Source: Actinopolymorpha singaporensis
Lineage (GTDB): Bacteria; Actinomycetota; Actinomycetes; Propionibacteriales; Actinopolymorphaceae
DNA length: 64,000 nucleotides
Direction of reading: 5' to 3'
Assembly: GCF_900104745.1 (NCBI RefSeq)
Contig: NZ_LT629732.1
Coordinates: forward strand, 5,939,981 to 6,003,980
Under the pieces are notes generated by a model. The model searched no databases. It saw only the letters and a list, made by a program, of their open reading frames with translations, and had not been told where the DNA came from. How positions within the stretch are numbered: the stretch's first letter is position 1; each line of letters opens with the position of its first letter. Below are positions 15,246 through 24,869 of this stretch, piece after piece. The position numbers and the translations under genes are program-made.

Positions 15246-15845
15246 TCACGGCTTGAGGTACATCCGCCTCTTGTTGATGTACTGAACGATGCCGTCGGGG
15301 ACGAGGTACCAGATCGGGCGACCCGCCGCGACGCGCTCGCGACACTCCGTGGAGGAAATGGCCAGCGCCGGGATCTCCAGGAGGGTGACGGCGTCCTTGG
15401 GAAGCCGGTCGATCTCGAAGGTGTGGCCCGGCCGGGTGCACCCGACGAAGTGCGCCATCCGGAACAGCTCGTCGACGTCGCGCCAGGTCAGGATCTGGGT
15501 CAGCGCGTCCGCACCGGTGATGAAGAAGAACTCCGCATCCGGCCCCCGCGCGGCCCGCAGGTCACGCAACGTGTCGACGGTGTAGGTGAGTCCCGGGCGG
15601 TCGATGTCGACCCGGCTCACCGAGAACCTCGGGTTGGACGCGGTGGCGATCACCGTCATGAGGTAGCGGTCCTCGGCCTCCGCGACCTGCCGGGCACCCT
15701 TCTGCCAGGGCTGGCCGGTTGGTACGAAGATCACCTCGTCGAGGTCGAAGTCGGCCTGGACCTCGCTCGCGGCCACCAGGTGGCCGTTGTGGATGGGGTC
15801 GAACGTGCCGCCCATCACGCCCAGGCGGGGACGTCGGTCGTTCAC
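15246..15845 (-). CDS. nadD: Nicotinate-nucleotide adenylyltransferase
   Basis: NadD transfers AMP from ATP to nicotinate mononucleotide, giving deamido-NAD. 199 residues, full length. The nucleotidyltransferase motifs are [16 protein letters not shown] (the HxGH element) and the C-terminal [28 protein letters not shown] (the ISST-R element). GTG start at 15843-15845. It lies 77 bases upstream of rsfS on the same strand, downstream of proA and the small membrane protein, as in many actinobacteria. Confidence 0.92.
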   Translation of the reverse strand: MNDRRPRLGVMGGTFDPIHNGHLVAASEVQADFDLDEVIFVPTGQPWQKGARQVAEAEDRYLMTVIATASNPRFSVSRVDIDRPGLTYTVDTLRDLRAARGPDAEFFFITGADALTQILTWRDVDELFRMAHFVGCTRPGHTFEIDRLPKDAVTLLEIPALAISSTECRERVAAGRPIWYLVPDGIVQYINKRRMYLKP

Positions 15846-15891
15846 CAGGCCCTCCGGACCGCCGGGCTGTGCGTACGCATCTGCGTCGGGC

Positions 15892-16032
15892 TCAGGCGTG
15901 CGGCCGGCCCTTACCGAAGGCGAGCGTGATCGCCAGGAGGATGAACAGGATCAGGAAGGCGATGAGCCCGAACACCGGCCCGGGGACGGGCAGTTCCGGA
16001 CCTTCCTGTGCGAGAAGTACGACGGACGCCAT
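15892..16032 (-). CDS. Small single-pass membrane protein between proA and nadD
   Basis: A 46-residue frame from ATG 16030-16032 to TGA 15892-15894. It has a short polar N-terminus with a PELPVPGP segment, one hydrophobic helix of about 22 residues ([20 protein letters not shown]) and a basic KGRPHA tail. Codon third positions are GC-rich as in its neighbours. I recall small membrane proteins with a similar GKGRPH ending at this locus in other actinobacteria, but no function is known to me. It is too short for many gene finders. Confidence 0.7.
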   Translation of the reverse strand: MASVVLLAQEGPELPVPGPVFGLIAFLILFILLAITLAFGKGRPHA

Positions 16033-16147
16033 GGGCGCAAAGCCTACCCCGCACCCCTCCGCTCACCGCGCCGGGCCGGGCCGTCGGCTACGGCCCTGGG
16101 CCACCGGCGACGACACGCGGGCCCCCTGGGGCCGCGCGATCGTCGCG

Positions 16148-17452
16148 TCAGCCGCGGATCTGCCCCTCTCCGACCACGACGTACTTGGTCGAGGTGAGCT
16201 CGGGCAGGCCCATCGGCCCGCGGGCGTGCAGCTTCTGGGTGGAGATGCCGATCTCCGCGCCGAACCCGAACTCCCCGCCGTCGGTGAACCGGGTCGAGGC
16301 GTTCACCACCACCGCGGCGGAGTCGACCGCCTGCACGAACCGGCGGGCCGCCGGCTGCGAACGCGTGACGATCGCGTCGGTGTGGCCCGAGCCGTGCCGG
16401 CGAATGTGCCGGCAGGCGTCCTCGAGGGAGTCGACGACGGCTGCGGCGAGGTCCAGGGAGAGGTACTCCGCGTCCCAGTCGGCGTCGGTGGCCGGGACGA
16501 CGTTCTCGTCGTACGCCGCGACCCGGGCGTCTCCGTGCACCGTCACCCCCGCGTCGCGCAGCGCCGCCAGCGCACGCGGCAGGAACGCCTCGGCGGCGTC
16601 GGCGTGCACGAGCAGCGACTCGGCGGCGTTGCAGACGCTCGGGCGCTGGGTCTTCGCGTTCAGCAGGATGGAGACGGCCATGTCCAGGTCGGCGTCGGCG
16701 TCGACGTAGACGTGGCAGTTGCCGACGCCGGTCTCGATCACCGGGACCGTGGACCCCTCGACGACGCTGCGGATCAGGCTCGCGCCGCCGCGCGGGATGA
16801 GGACGTCGACCAGACCGCGTGCCCGCATCAGGTGCCCGACCGACTCGCGGCTGTCGCCGGGTACGAGCTGGACCGCGTCGGCGGGCAGCCCGGCGTCGAC
16901 CAGGGCCTTGCGCAGCACGTCCACGATCGCGGCGTTGGACTCCCGCGCCGAGGACGAACCCCGCAGCAGGGCGGCGTTCCCGCTCTTCAGGCACAGGCCG
17001 GCCGCGTCGGCGGTGACGTTCGGGCGGGCCTCGTAGATGATGCCGACCACGCCGAACGGCACCCGCACCTGACGAAGCTCCAGGCCGTTCGGCAACGTGA
17101 ACCCGCGGACCACCTCGCCCACCGGGTCGGTCAGCGCGGCGACCTCGGCCAGGCCGTCGGCCATCGCCGCGATCCGGCCCTCGTCCAGCCGCAGCCGGTC
17201 GATGATCGCGTCGGGTGTTCCCGCCGCACGTGCCCGCTCCACGTCGGCCGCGTTGGCGGTGACGATGCTCGCCGCCTGGGCGCGCAGTGCGGCGCCCATC
17301 GCGGCCAGGGCGGCGTCCTTGTCGGCGCGGGAGCGGCCGGCCAGGTCGACGGCGGCCTCGCGGGCGCGGGCCGCGGCGTCGAGAACGGCCGCGCGCTCAC
17401 GGTCGATGTCGGCGCCTGCGTTCACGGCGTCGGCGTTCACGGAAGCAGTCAC
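16148..17452 (-). CDS. proA: Gamma-glutamyl phosphate reductase
   Basis: ProA reduces gamma-glutamyl phosphate to glutamate-5-semialdehyde with NADPH, the second step of proline synthesis. 434 residues with the aldehyde-dehydrogenase fold: [28 protein letters not shown] near residues 117-145, the [13 protein letters not shown] block, and the catalytic Cys in [15 protein letters not shown]. The C-terminal [22 protein letters not shown] is characteristic. GTG start. It is separated from proB by a small gene of unknown function. Confidence 0.95.
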   Translation of the reverse strand: MTASVNADAVNAGADIDRERAAVLDAAARAREAAVDLAGRSRADKDAALAAMGAALRAQAASIVTANAADVERARAAGTPDAIIDRLRLDEGRIAAMADGLAEVAALTDPVGEVVRGFTLPNGLELRQVRVPFGVVGIIYEARPNVTADAAGLCLKSGNAALLRGSSSARESNAAIVDVLRKALVDAGLPADAVQLVPGDSRESVGHLMRARGLVDVLIPRGGASLIRSVVEGSTVPVIETGVGNCHVYVDADADLDMAVSILLNAKTQRPSVCNAAESLLVHADAAEAFLPRALAALRDAGVTVHGDARVAAYDENVVPATDADWDAEYLSLDLAAAVVDSLEDACRHIRRHGSGHTDAIVTRSQPAARRFVQAVDSAAVVVNASTRFTDGGEFGFGAEIGISTQKLHARGPMGLPELTSTKYVVVGEGQIRG

Positions 17453-17510
17453 GGTCCCGATCCTAGGGCGTGTCCTGCGGATCGGGCGCCGAGGAGTGAG
17501 CGTCGCGAAA

Positions 17511-17867
17511 CTAGTAGGGGCGGACGCTGGCGATCCCCGCGAACAGCGGTGGGGCGGTTCCCTCGTCCACCCGCATGGTGAAGGTGTCCCGGTCGAGCAC
17601 CTCCAGGCCGATGACCTCCCACTGGGGCAGCCCCGCGCTCTCGCGGTGCTCGGTCCACAGCCGCAGCGCCAGCGAGGCGGCGTCCAGGATCTCCGTGGCC
17701 TGCTCCCAGTAGCGCACCTCCGCCCGGTCCGCCTGGAAGCGCACGGTCAACAGGAACGGCCGCTCCTCGACCAGGCGTTCGAGCCCGGCGCGTACTTCGT
17801 CCGGATCGTGGGGTTCGCCCGCCACCGTCACGGTGATGTGCCACATCCGCGTCTCGTCGGAGCTCAC
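17511..17867 (-). CDS. Conserved actinobacterial protein of unknown function between proB and proA
   Basis: A 118-residue soluble alpha/beta protein. It has the block [25 protein letters not shown], an [23 protein letters not shown] helix, and [17 protein letters not shown] strands. Small proteins of this type occur at the same position in other actinobacterial proline loci. No catalytic motif stands out, and the two-layer strand-helix pattern would suit a ferredoxin-like dimer. GTG 17867 with AAAGG upstream; the internal Met at residue 8 is an alternative start. Co-transcription with proB and proA is likely. Confidence 0.75.
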   Translation of the reverse strand: MSSDETRMWHITVTVAGEPHDPDEVRAGLERLVEERPFLLTVRFQADRAEVRYWEQATEILDAASLALRLWTEHRESAGLPQWEVIGLEVLDRDTFTMRVDEGTAPPLFAGIASVRPY

Positions 17868-17893
17868 ACCGCCGCCTTTCTCCAGTGCGTGAT

Positions 17894-19045
17894 TCAGGTG
17901 TGCGCGATCGTACGGTCACGTTCGGGTACGAGCACGAGGTCGTCGCGGTGAACGACCTCGCGTTCGTAGGCGGGACCGAGCTCGCGAGCAAGGTCCCGCG
18001 TGGACCGGCCGAGCAGGCCGGGAAGCTCGCGGGCGTCGAAGTTGACCAGCCCGCGGGCGACAGTACGGCCCTCGGTGTCGACCAGATCGACAGGATCCCC
18101 CACCTCGAACGCTCCGTCCACCGCCACGATCCCGGCCGGGAGGAGGGATGCGCGGCGCTCGCAGACCGCGCGCACGGCGCCGTTGTCGAGCCGGAGCCTG
18201 CCGCGCGGCGTGGTGGCGTGGGCTAGCCACAGCAACCGGGTCGGCCGCCGACGGCCGGTCCGGTGGAAGTAGGTGCCGACCCGCTCGCCGGCCAGTGCGC
18301 GGCCCGCGTCGCCGGCGTCGGCGAGTACCACCGGAACGCCGGCGGCGGTCGCGATCCGGGCGGCCTCGACCTTGGTCGCCATGCCGCCGGTGCCGACGCC
18401 GGACCGGCCGGAACGCCCGAGTGACACGTGCTCGAGGTCGGCGTCGCCGCGTACCTCCTCCACCCGGGCGGTGCCGGGCCTGCGCGGGTCTCCGTCGTAG
18501 AGGCCGTCGACGTCGGACAGCAGGACGAGCAGGTCCGCGTGCACCAGGTGGGCGACCAGGGCCGCCAGCCGGTCGTTGTCGCCGAACCGGATCTCCTCGG
18601 TGGCCACCGAGTCGTTCTCGTTCACGATCGGCACCACGCCGAGCTCCAGCAGCCGCGCCATCGTGCGGTAGGCGTTGCGGTAGTGGGACCGCCGGGTCAC
18701 GTCGTCGAGGGTGAGCAGCACCTGCGCCACCCGGAAGCCGTGCCGGCCGAACGCCTCGGTGTAACGGGCCACGAGGAGCCCCTGGCCGACGCTCGCCGCC
18801 GCCTGCTGGGTGGCCAGGTCACGCGGGCGGGCGCGCAACCCGAGCGGCGCGAAGCCGGTCGCGATCGCGCCGGAGGAGACCAGGACGATCTCGGTGCCGG
18901 CGGCGCGACGGGTCGCAAGTGAGTCGACGAGCGCGTCGATGCGGTCCTGGGCGATGCCGCCGCGCGAGGTGGTGAGTGAGGACGACCCGACCTTGACGAC
19001 CACCCGCTCGGCAGCCGTCACGTCGGTGCGCAGCCCTTTGGTCAC
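17894..19045 (-). CDS. proB: Glutamate 5-kinase
   Basis: ProB phosphorylates L-glutamate at the gamma-carboxyl group, the first and feedback-inhibited step of proline synthesis. 383 residues: an amino-acid-kinase domain (VVVKVGSSSLTT at about 15, IVLVSSGAIATGF, VPIVNENDSVATEEIRFGDND, LVLLSDVDGLY, GTGGMATKVEAARIAT) and a C-terminal PUA domain (about 290-375). GTG start, seven bases after the obgE stop, so it is in the same operon. Confidence 0.95.
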   Translation of the reverse strand: MTKGLRTDVTAAERVVVKVGSSSLTTSRGGIAQDRIDALVDSLATRRAAGTEIVLVSSGAIATGFAPLGLRARPRDLATQQAAASVGQGLLVARYTEAFGRHGFRVAQVLLTLDDVTRRSHYRNAYRTMARLLELGVVPIVNENDSVATEEIRFGDNDRLAALVAHLVHADLLVLLSDVDGLYDGDPRRPGTARVEEVRGDADLEHVSLGRSGRSGVGTGGMATKVEAARIATAAGVPVVLADAGDAGRALAGERVGTYFHRTGRRRPTRLLWLAHATTPRGRLRLDNGAVRAVCERRASLLPAGIVAVDGAFEVGDPVDLVDTEGRTVARGLVNFDARELPGLLGRSTRDLARELGPAYEREVVHRDDLVLVPERDRTIAHT

Positions 19046-19052
19046 CGGCTCG

Positions 19053-20414
19053 TCACCGGCCGTCCAGACGAGGATCGCTGCCCCGCGGGCCCTGCAGCAG
19101 CTCCGCGCCGGACTCCACGCTGGGGTCGAAGTCGAACACCACGGCGTTGTCCTCCTCGCCGATCGCCACCGCGTCGCCGCGCTGGGCGCCCAGCTTGCGG
19201 AGCTTGTCCTCGACGCCGAGACGGTTCAGCCGGTCGGCGAGGTAGCCGACGGCTTCGTCGTTGCTGAAGTCGGTCTGGCGGACCCACCGCTCGGGACGGC
19301 GGCCGCGCACCCGCCACACGTCACCCTCGCGGGTCACGGTGAAGTCGGACTCGTCGACGGCCCTCGGACGGATCACGATCCGGGTGGGCTCGGCCGGTGG
19401 GGCCGCCGCACGCCGGCCCTGGACCAGGCGTGCCATGGCGTACGACAGCTCGACCAGGCCGGCGTGAGTGGCCGCGGACACCTCGAAGACATGCAGGCCA
19501 CGGGCGGCGAGCTCGGGCTTCACCAGCTCGGCCAGGTCATGGCCGTCGGGCACGTCGACCTTGTTGAGGGCGACGATGCGCGGGCGGTCCTCCAGCCCGC
19601 CGTGCGCGGCGAGCTCCCTCTCGATGACGTCCAGGTCGGACAGCGGGTCGCGGCCCGGCTCCAACGTCGCGCAGTCGATCACGTGACACAGCGCGCTGCA
19701 GCGTTCGACGTGGCGGAGGAACTCGTGGCCAAGGCCCCGCCCCTCGCTCGCGCCCTCGATCAGGCCGGGTACGTCGGCCACGGTGAACGTCGTGTCGCCC
19801 GCGGTCACCACGCCCAGGTTGGGCACCAACGTCGTGAACGGATAGTCGGCGATCTTCGGCCGAGCTCGGGACATGGCGGCGATCAGGCTGGACTTGCCGG
19901 CGCTGGGGAACCCGACCAGCCCCACGTCGGCGACGAGCTTCAGCTCCAGGACGATGCTGCGGCGGTCACCGGGCTCCCCGAGCAGCGCGAACCCCGGAGC
20001 GCGGCGGCGGGCCGAGGCCAGTGCGGCGTTGCCCAGGCCGCCGTTGCCGCCGGCGGCGACGACGTAGGAGGTGCCGGTGCCCACCAGGTCGATCAGCACC
20101 TCGCCGTCGGTGGTCTTGACGACCGTGCCGTCCGGCACCTTCAGCACGAGGTCGTCACCGTCGGCGCCGGCGCGGTTGCTGCCCTGGCCGGGGCGGCCGT
20201 TGGCCGCTCGGCGGTGCGGTGCGTGGTAGTAGTCGGCCAGCGTGGTGAGGTTGGGGGCGACCTCGAGGACGACGCTGCCGCCCCGGCCGCCGTTGCCGCC
20301 GTCCGGGCCACCGAGTGGCTTGAACTTCTCCCGATGGACCGAGGTGCAGCCGTGGCCGCCGTCACCGCCGGCCACGTGCAGCGTCACCCGGTCGATGAAC
20401 GTGGGGACCGCCAC
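19053..20414 (-). CDS. obgE: GTPase ObgE/CgtA
   Basis: An essential GTPase of 50S ribosome maturation and stress signalling. 453 residues in three domains: a glycine-rich Obg fold (1-158, [18 protein letters not shown] onward), a G domain ([12 protein letters not shown]-loop near 170, [16 protein letters not shown] as G3/switch II, NKVD as G4), and a C-terminal OCT domain (about 350-440, [15 protein letters not shown]). The GTG start has a strong AGGAGGAGG site. It follows rpmA after a hairpin. Confidence 0.95.
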   Translation of the reverse strand: MAVPTFIDRVTLHVAGGDGGHGCTSVHREKFKPLGGPDGGNGGRGGSVVLEVAPNLTTLADYYHAPHRRAANGRPGQGSNRAGADGDDLVLKVPDGTVVKTTDGEVLIDLVGTGTSYVVAAGGNGGLGNAALASARRRAPGFALLGEPGDRRSIVLELKLVADVGLVGFPSAGKSSLIAAMSRARPKIADYPFTTLVPNLGVVTAGDTTFTVADVPGLIEGASEGRGLGHEFLRHVERCSALCHVIDCATLEPGRDPLSDLDVIERELAAHGGLEDRPRIVALNKVDVPDGHDLAELVKPELAARGLHVFEVSAATHAGLVELSYAMARLVQGRRAAAPPAEPTRIVIRPRAVDESDFTVTREGDVWRVRGRRPERWVRQTDFSNDEAVGYLADRLNRLGVEDKLRKLGAQRGDAVAIGEEDNAVVFDFDPSVESGAELLQGPRGSDPRLDGR

Positions 20415-20496
20415 GGCGCACCTCCTCCTGCTGGAACCGCCTACTGGAGCCGACCGCCGCGCGCCACCTGCGCGCGACTGCTGGTCAAACAGGTAC

Positions 20497-20521
20497 GGGG
20501 CGGGCCCAGATGGCCCGCCCC
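20497..20521 (-). terminator. Hairpin between rpmA and obgE
   Basis: A perfect 10-bp stem GGGGCGGGCC/GGCCCGCCCC with a 5-nt loop lies 23 bases past the rpmA stop, followed on the minus strand by GTACCTGTTT. It is probably a partial terminator that sets the rplU-rpmA to obgE ratio. Confidence 0.65.
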
Positions 20522-20543
20522 GCCCACTGTGTCCGGGTGTGGC

Positions 20544-20798
20544 TTACTCGCTCGGGAGGATGCTGACCGTCCGGCGGCCGCGGCGGCTGCCGAACTCCAC
20601 GGTGCCGGCCGACAGCGCGAACAGCGTGTCGTCGCCGCCCCGCCCGACGTTGAAGCCCGGGTGGAAGTGGGTGCCGCGCTGGCGGACGATGATCTCACCG
20701 GCGTTGACGAGTTGACCGCCGTAGCGCTTGACACCGAGTCGCTTGGAGGTGGAGTCGCGCCCGTTCCGCGAGGACGAGGCGCCCTTCTTGTGTGCCAT
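20544..20798 (-). CDS. rpmA: 50S ribosomal protein L27
   Basis: 84 residues, full length. It begins [16 protein letters not shown] and contains [23 protein letters not shown] and [18 protein letters not shown]. There is no cleavable N-terminal extension of the Firmicutes type, so the flexible tail reaching the peptidyl-transferase centre starts directly. It lies 53 bases after rplU. Confidence 0.97.
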   Translation of the reverse strand: MAHKKGASSSRNGRDSTSKRLGVKRYGGQLVNAGEIIVRQRGTHFHPGFNVGRGGDDTLFALSAGTVEFGSRRGRRTVSILPSE

Positions 20799-20851
20799 GA
20801 GATGTCAGCCCTTGGTCTTCTTCGGTGGGTTGGTCCGCAGTGGTGCTCGGA

Positions 20852-21163
20852 CTAGCCCTTGTTGATGTCGGTGACCTTGACCTTGGTCAGCGCCTGGCGG
20901 TGGCCCTGGCGCCTGCGGTAGCCGGTCTTGTTCTTGTACTTCAGGATATGAATCTTCGGGCCCTTGGCGGCACCGAGGACCTCAGCGGTCACCGAGACCT
21001 TGCCGAGCGCCGCGGCGTCGGACGTGACGCTCTCACCGTCGACGACGAGGACGGCCGGAAGCTGCACCGTCGAACCCGTCTGCTCGGCCAGTCGGTTGAC
21101 CTCGAGGACGTCGCCGACGGCCACCTTGTGCTGACGGCCGCCACTGCGCACGATCGCGTACAC
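20852..21163 (-). CDS. rplU: 50S ribosomal protein L21
   Basis: 103 residues from GTG 21163. [18 protein letters not shown], the [22 protein letters not shown] rRNA-binding segment and LTKVKVTDI are diagnostic. A GTG four codons upstream (21175) is in frame, but L21 proteins conventionally start at the YAIV segment. It is the first gene of the rplU-rpmA pair, downstream of rne. Confidence 0.95.
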   Translation of the reverse strand: MYAIVRSGGRQHKVAVGDVLEVNRLAEQTGSTVQLPAVLVVDGESVTSDAAALGKVSVTAEVLGAAKGPKIHILKYKNKTGYRRRQGHRQALTKVKVTDINKG

Positions 21164-21295
21164 CGCTGGTCTCACTCTCTTCGGACGTTCGGGAGCGCGT
21201 CGCGGGAACGGACGCGCGAAGATGGCGCGGACACCGCGCCGACGGATCAGACTACCGCAGGTCCGCCGGCCGGATCAAAGCCGGGCCACCCGCGG

Positions 21296-21321
21296 GCGCC
21301 GGTGGGCCGGCCACCGGACGC
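21296..21321 (-). terminator. Candidate hairpin after rne
   Basis: CCGGTGG (21299-21305) pairs with CCACCGG (21311-21317) around a 5-nt loop, extendable by three pairs past a bulged base. It lies 46 bases past the rne stop. No T-run. Confidence 0.4.
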
Positions 21322-21362
21322 CTGCACCGGGTGTTCCTGCTCGGAACCGGCGCTCGCGGGTC

Positions 21363-24300
21363 CTACTCGGCGGATACCCGCCGGCGGCTGCGCCGGCGAG
21401 CGGGACGACCACCGAAGTCCTCCGGCGACTCCTCCTCGGGGGCACCGGACGGCTCCTCGGACCTGGCGGGCTCCGCGCCGTTGCGGGCCGCCTCCTCGGG
21501 TGCCGGCTGGTCCGCTTCCTGAGCCGGCTGAGCTTCCTGGGACGACCGGACAGCCTGGTCGTCCCCGCCGGTCTGCATGGGTGCTCCGGCATGCTCCGGC
21601 GTACCCGATTCTTCGGGTGTACCGGTCGGCCGCGTCGTACCGGACGCTTCGGACGTACCGGCGGCGGCCTCGGAAGATGCGGTCTCGGTTGCCTCGGAAC
21701 GGGTGGACCCGACGTCCACCCACGTGGCCGCGGGCTTGGCATCGACCGGCTCGGCACCTGCCGGCCGGGCTTCCGCCTGCTCGGCCTGCCGCTGCTCGCC
21801 TTCGGTCTTGGCGGCGTTCACGTCCTTGGACACCGACGCGGAATCGGACGCGCCGTCGGCCGCCTCGGATGCGACCTGCTCGGACTCCACTGGCGTCGCG
21901 TCCACCGGCTCCGCGTCCACCGGCTCCGCGTCCACCGGCTCGGCGACGCCGTTGCCGCCACCACCACGGCGCCGGCGACGGGACCGCCGGCTGTGCTCCT
22001 CCTCGCCGTTGGGCGACGACGGCGCCTCCACGGGTTCGAGGCGTACCTTCACGCCGCGCCCCGAGCACGCCTCACACGGCTCGCTGAACGACTCCAGCAG
22101 GCCGGTGCCGATCCGCTTGCGCGTCATCTGGACCAGCCCCAGCGAGGTGACCTCGGCCACCTGGTGCTTGGTGCGGTCGCGGCCGAGGCACTCCACCAGC
22201 CTGCGGAGCACCAGGTCGCGGTTGGACTCGAGCACCATGTCGATGAAGTCGACGACGATGATCCCGCCGATGTCGCGCAGCCGGAGCTGGCGCACGATCT
22301 CCTCGGCGGCCTCGAGGTTGTTCCGGGTGACGGTCTCCTCGAGGTTGCCGCCGGCACCGGTGAACTTCCCGGTGTTGACGTCGATGACCGTCATCGCCTC
22401 GGTGCGGTCGATCACCAGCGAACCGCCGGACGGCAGCCACACCTTCCGGTCCAGGGCCTTCACGATCTGCTCCTCGATCCGGAACGACGTGAACACGTCG
22501 TCGGGCTTGCCCCAGCGTTCCAGCCGGTCGGCGAGGTGCGGGGCCACGTGCTCGACGTACCCCTCGACCATCTCCCAGGCCTCGTCGCCGGAGACGACCA
22601 GGCGGGCGAAGTCCTCGGTGAACAGGTCCCGGACGACCTTGATGAGCAGGTCGGGCTCGGCGGAGAGCAGGTTGGGCGCCTGGCCGTTGGCGGCCTTCTT
22701 CTCGATCGACTCCCACTGCGCCTTCAGCCGGGCGACGTCGCGGGAGAGTTCCTCCTCGCTCGCACCCTCGGCGGCAGTGCGTACCACCACGCCAGCCTCG
22801 TCGGGAACGATGTCCTTCAGCAGTGCCTTGAGCCGGCTGCGCTCGGTGTCGGGAAGCTTGCGGCTGATGCCGTTCATCGAGCCGTGGGGTACGTAGACGA
22901 GGTAGCGGCCGGGCAGGCTCACCTGGCTGGTCAGCCGGGCTCCCTTGTGGCCGATCGGATCCTTCGTCACCTGGACCAGCACGCTCTGCCCCGACTTGAG
23001 CGCGAGCTCGATCCGGCGGGGCTGGTTCTCGTGGCCCAGGCCGTTCCAGTCGACCTCGCCCGCGTAGAGCACCGCGTTGCGGCCGCGGCCGATGTCGATG
23101 AACGCCGCCTCCATGCTGGGCAGGACGTTCTGCACCCGCCCGAGGTAGACGTTGCCGATCATCGACGACTGCGACTCGCGGGTGACGTAGTGCTCGACGA
23201 GTACGTCGTCCTCGAGCACCGCGATCTGCGTCCGGTCGCGCTGCTGACGGATCACCATCGTGCGCTTGACGGCCTCGCGGCGGGCCAGGAACTCCGACTC
23301 GGTGAGGATCGGCGGCCGGCGGCGGCCGGCCTCGCGGCCCTCGCGGCGTCGCTGCTTCTTGGCCTCCAGCCGGGTCGAGCCCTCCAGGGCGCTCGGCTCG
23401 TCGTCGCCCTTGCGGGGCTCGCGCACCTTGACGACGGTGTGCTCGGGGTCGTCGGGCGAGGCGTCGGTGGACTCACCGCGACGGCGACGCCGCCGGCGGC
23501 GACGACGCGAACCGCCACCGTCCTCGTCGGAGTCGTCCTCGGAGTCCTCCGACTCCGCCGCGGGAGACTCCGCCGACCCGTCGGTGCCGGTCTCGGCGTC
23601 GTCGAAGGTGGCGCCGGAAGTGGCGTCGGAGGCAGAGTCGTCGTCGGTGCCGTTCTTGTTCCTGCGGCGCCCGCCGCGGCGGCGGCGGCGGCGCCGGCCG
23701 CCCTCGGACTCCTCGCCGTCGTCGGAGTCGTCGCTGTCGGCTTCGTCACCGACGGGTTCTGCCCTGCGGCCGCGCCTACCGCGGGTGGACCTGCCCGAGC
23801 CGTCGGCCCCCGCCCTGTCCGCCTCGGCGGCCTGGTCCGGCTGGCTCTGCTGGTCGGCGGCCGCCTGGTCGGTCTCGGCGGTCTGGTCGGCCTCCACGGC
23901 GGCCGTTCCCCCGCGGGTACGCCGGCGCCGCGACGGCTTCTGCTCACCGCTCTCGGCCGGCTCCCCTTCCGGGGCCTTCCCGGCCGGAACGGTCGGTGGG
24001 GTCTCGATCGTCGGCGGCTGGAACAGCACGGTCGGCGGCTGGAAGGCTACCGCCGCCGGAGCCTCGGGGCCGGGGCCCTGCGGCTGTCGGGTGGACTCGG
24101 TGGATTCGGCGGGCTCGGCGGAGCCGGCGGTCGACTCGGCCGACGCCTGCGCGGCCTGCTCGGTCCGGGCCTGCTGCTCGGACGGGACGTTGCCCGACTG
24201 CTCGCCGCCGGCCGCCGCGGGCGGGTTCGCCGCCGCGGCCTCTGCGGCGGCCGCCTCCGTGGCAGCAGCCTCGGCGGGCGCCATCTCGGCGGAAGCGGAC

Positions 24301-24668
24301 GTGGCCGGCTGGTCGTTCTTCGGCGCCGCGGCCTTCTTGGCCCGGGTGCGCTTGGCGGCGGCTCGCTTGCGCGGCGCCGGCTTCTGCTCCTCGGCCGCCC
24401 CGTCGGCTGAACCATCAGCCGCACCTTCGGCCGGGCCTGAGGAGGACTCGGCGTCCGCCGTGGCCTCGGCCGGCGCGGCGGCTGCCTTCTTCGCCCGGCT
24501 CACACGCTTACGAGCGGTGCGCCGCGGCGTGGTGGCCGGCTCCGCCTCCTGGGACGGCTCCTGCGGCGGGCCGTCCGCCTGCGGCGGCGTGCCGCCGGTG
24601 CCGGCAGCGGGTCGATCGGAGTATTCGGGTGTCGCGCCCGTTTCGGCGCCGGGCTCGTTTTCGAGCAA
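21363..24668 (-). CDS. rne: Ribonuclease E/G
   Basis: Endoribonuclease for mRNA decay and rRNA processing; 1101 residues. The central catalytic part (about 480-880) contains the S1 domain (NVYLGRVQNVLPSMEAAFID), the DNase I-like domain with VIDVNTGKFTGAGGNLEET and GGIIVVDFIDM (metal-binding Asp pair), and a CEACSGRG zinc-link motif where E. coli has CPxC. Both ends are long, disordered and Ala/Glu/Pro/Arg-rich. The N-terminal arm of about 480 residues is the usual actinobacterial arrangement for partner binding. Start TTG 24668 with GGAG six bases upstream. A 15-bp repeat (21901-21945) encodes an EPVDA run. Confidence 0.93.
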   Translation of the reverse strand: MLENEPGAETGATPEYSDRPAAGTGGTPPQADGPPQEPSQEAEPATTPRRTARKRVSRAKKAAAAPAEATADAESSSGPAEGAADGSADGAAEEQKPAPRKRAAAKRTRAKKAAAPKNDQPATSASAEMAPAEAAATEAAAAEAAAANPPAAAGGEQSGNVPSEQQARTEQAAQASAESTAGSAEPAESTESTRQPQGPGPEAPAAVAFQPPTVLFQPPTIETPPTVPAGKAPEGEPAESGEQKPSRRRRTRGGTAAVEADQTAETDQAAADQQSQPDQAAEADRAGADGSGRSTRGRRGRRAEPVGDEADSDDSDDGEESEGGRRRRRRRGGRRRNKNGTDDDSASDATSGATFDDAETGTDGSAESPAAESEDSEDDSDEDGGGSRRRRRRRRRRGESTDASPDDPEHTVVKVREPRKGDDEPSALEGSTRLEAKKQRRREGREAGRRRPPILTESEFLARREAVKRTMVIRQQRDRTQIAVLEDDVLVEHYVTRESQSSMIGNVYLGRVQNVLPSMEAAFIDIGRGRNAVLYAGEVDWNGLGHENQPRRIELALKSGQSVLVQVTKDPIGHKGARLTSQVSLPGRYLVYVPHGSMNGISRKLPDTERSRLKALLKDIVPDEAGVVVRTAAEGASEEELSRDVARLKAQWESIEKKAANGQAPNLLSAEPDLLIKVVRDLFTEDFARLVVSGDEAWEMVEGYVEHVAPHLADRLERWGKPDDVFTSFRIEEQIVKALDRKVWLPSGGSLVIDRTEAMTVIDVNTGKFTGAGGNLEETVTRNNLEAAEEIVRQLRLRDIGGIIVVDFIDMVLESNRDLVLRRLVECLGRDRTKHQVAEVTSLGLVQMTRKRIGTGLLESFSEPCEACSGRGVKVRLEPVEAPSSPNGEEEHSRRSRRRRRGGGGNGVAEPVDAEPVDAEPVDATPVESEQVASEAADGASDSASVSKDVNAAKTEGEQRQAEQAEARPAGAEPVDAKPAATWVDVGSTRSEATETASSEAAAGTSEASGTTRPTGTPEESGTPEHAGAPMQTGGDDQAVRSSQEAQPAQEADQPAPEEAARNGAEPARSEEPSGAPEEESPEDFGGRPARRRSRRRVSAE
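21901..21945 (-). repeat. Three 15-bp tandem repeats in rne
   Basis: TCCACCGGCTCCGCG occurs twice exactly and once with one change, encoding repeated Glu-Pro-Val-Asp-Ala in the disordered C-terminal arm. In frame. Confidence 0.8.
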
Positions 24669-24869
24669 GTCTGTCTCCTGTCAGCCCCCGGGCTGGTGAG
24701 CCGCGCGGAGGCCCGTGTCGGTCGTCGGGGCAACCGGCAGGCCGCTCCGACGTAAGTCGCTTGTCAGCCCCGACCGCGAGCCGTAGCTTCGCATCGGAAC
24801 CGCGACGGCGCCTTCGCCACGGCACCGCTCCCGGGTCGGTGTCCCAACCGCGTCAACGGCTCCTGTCAC

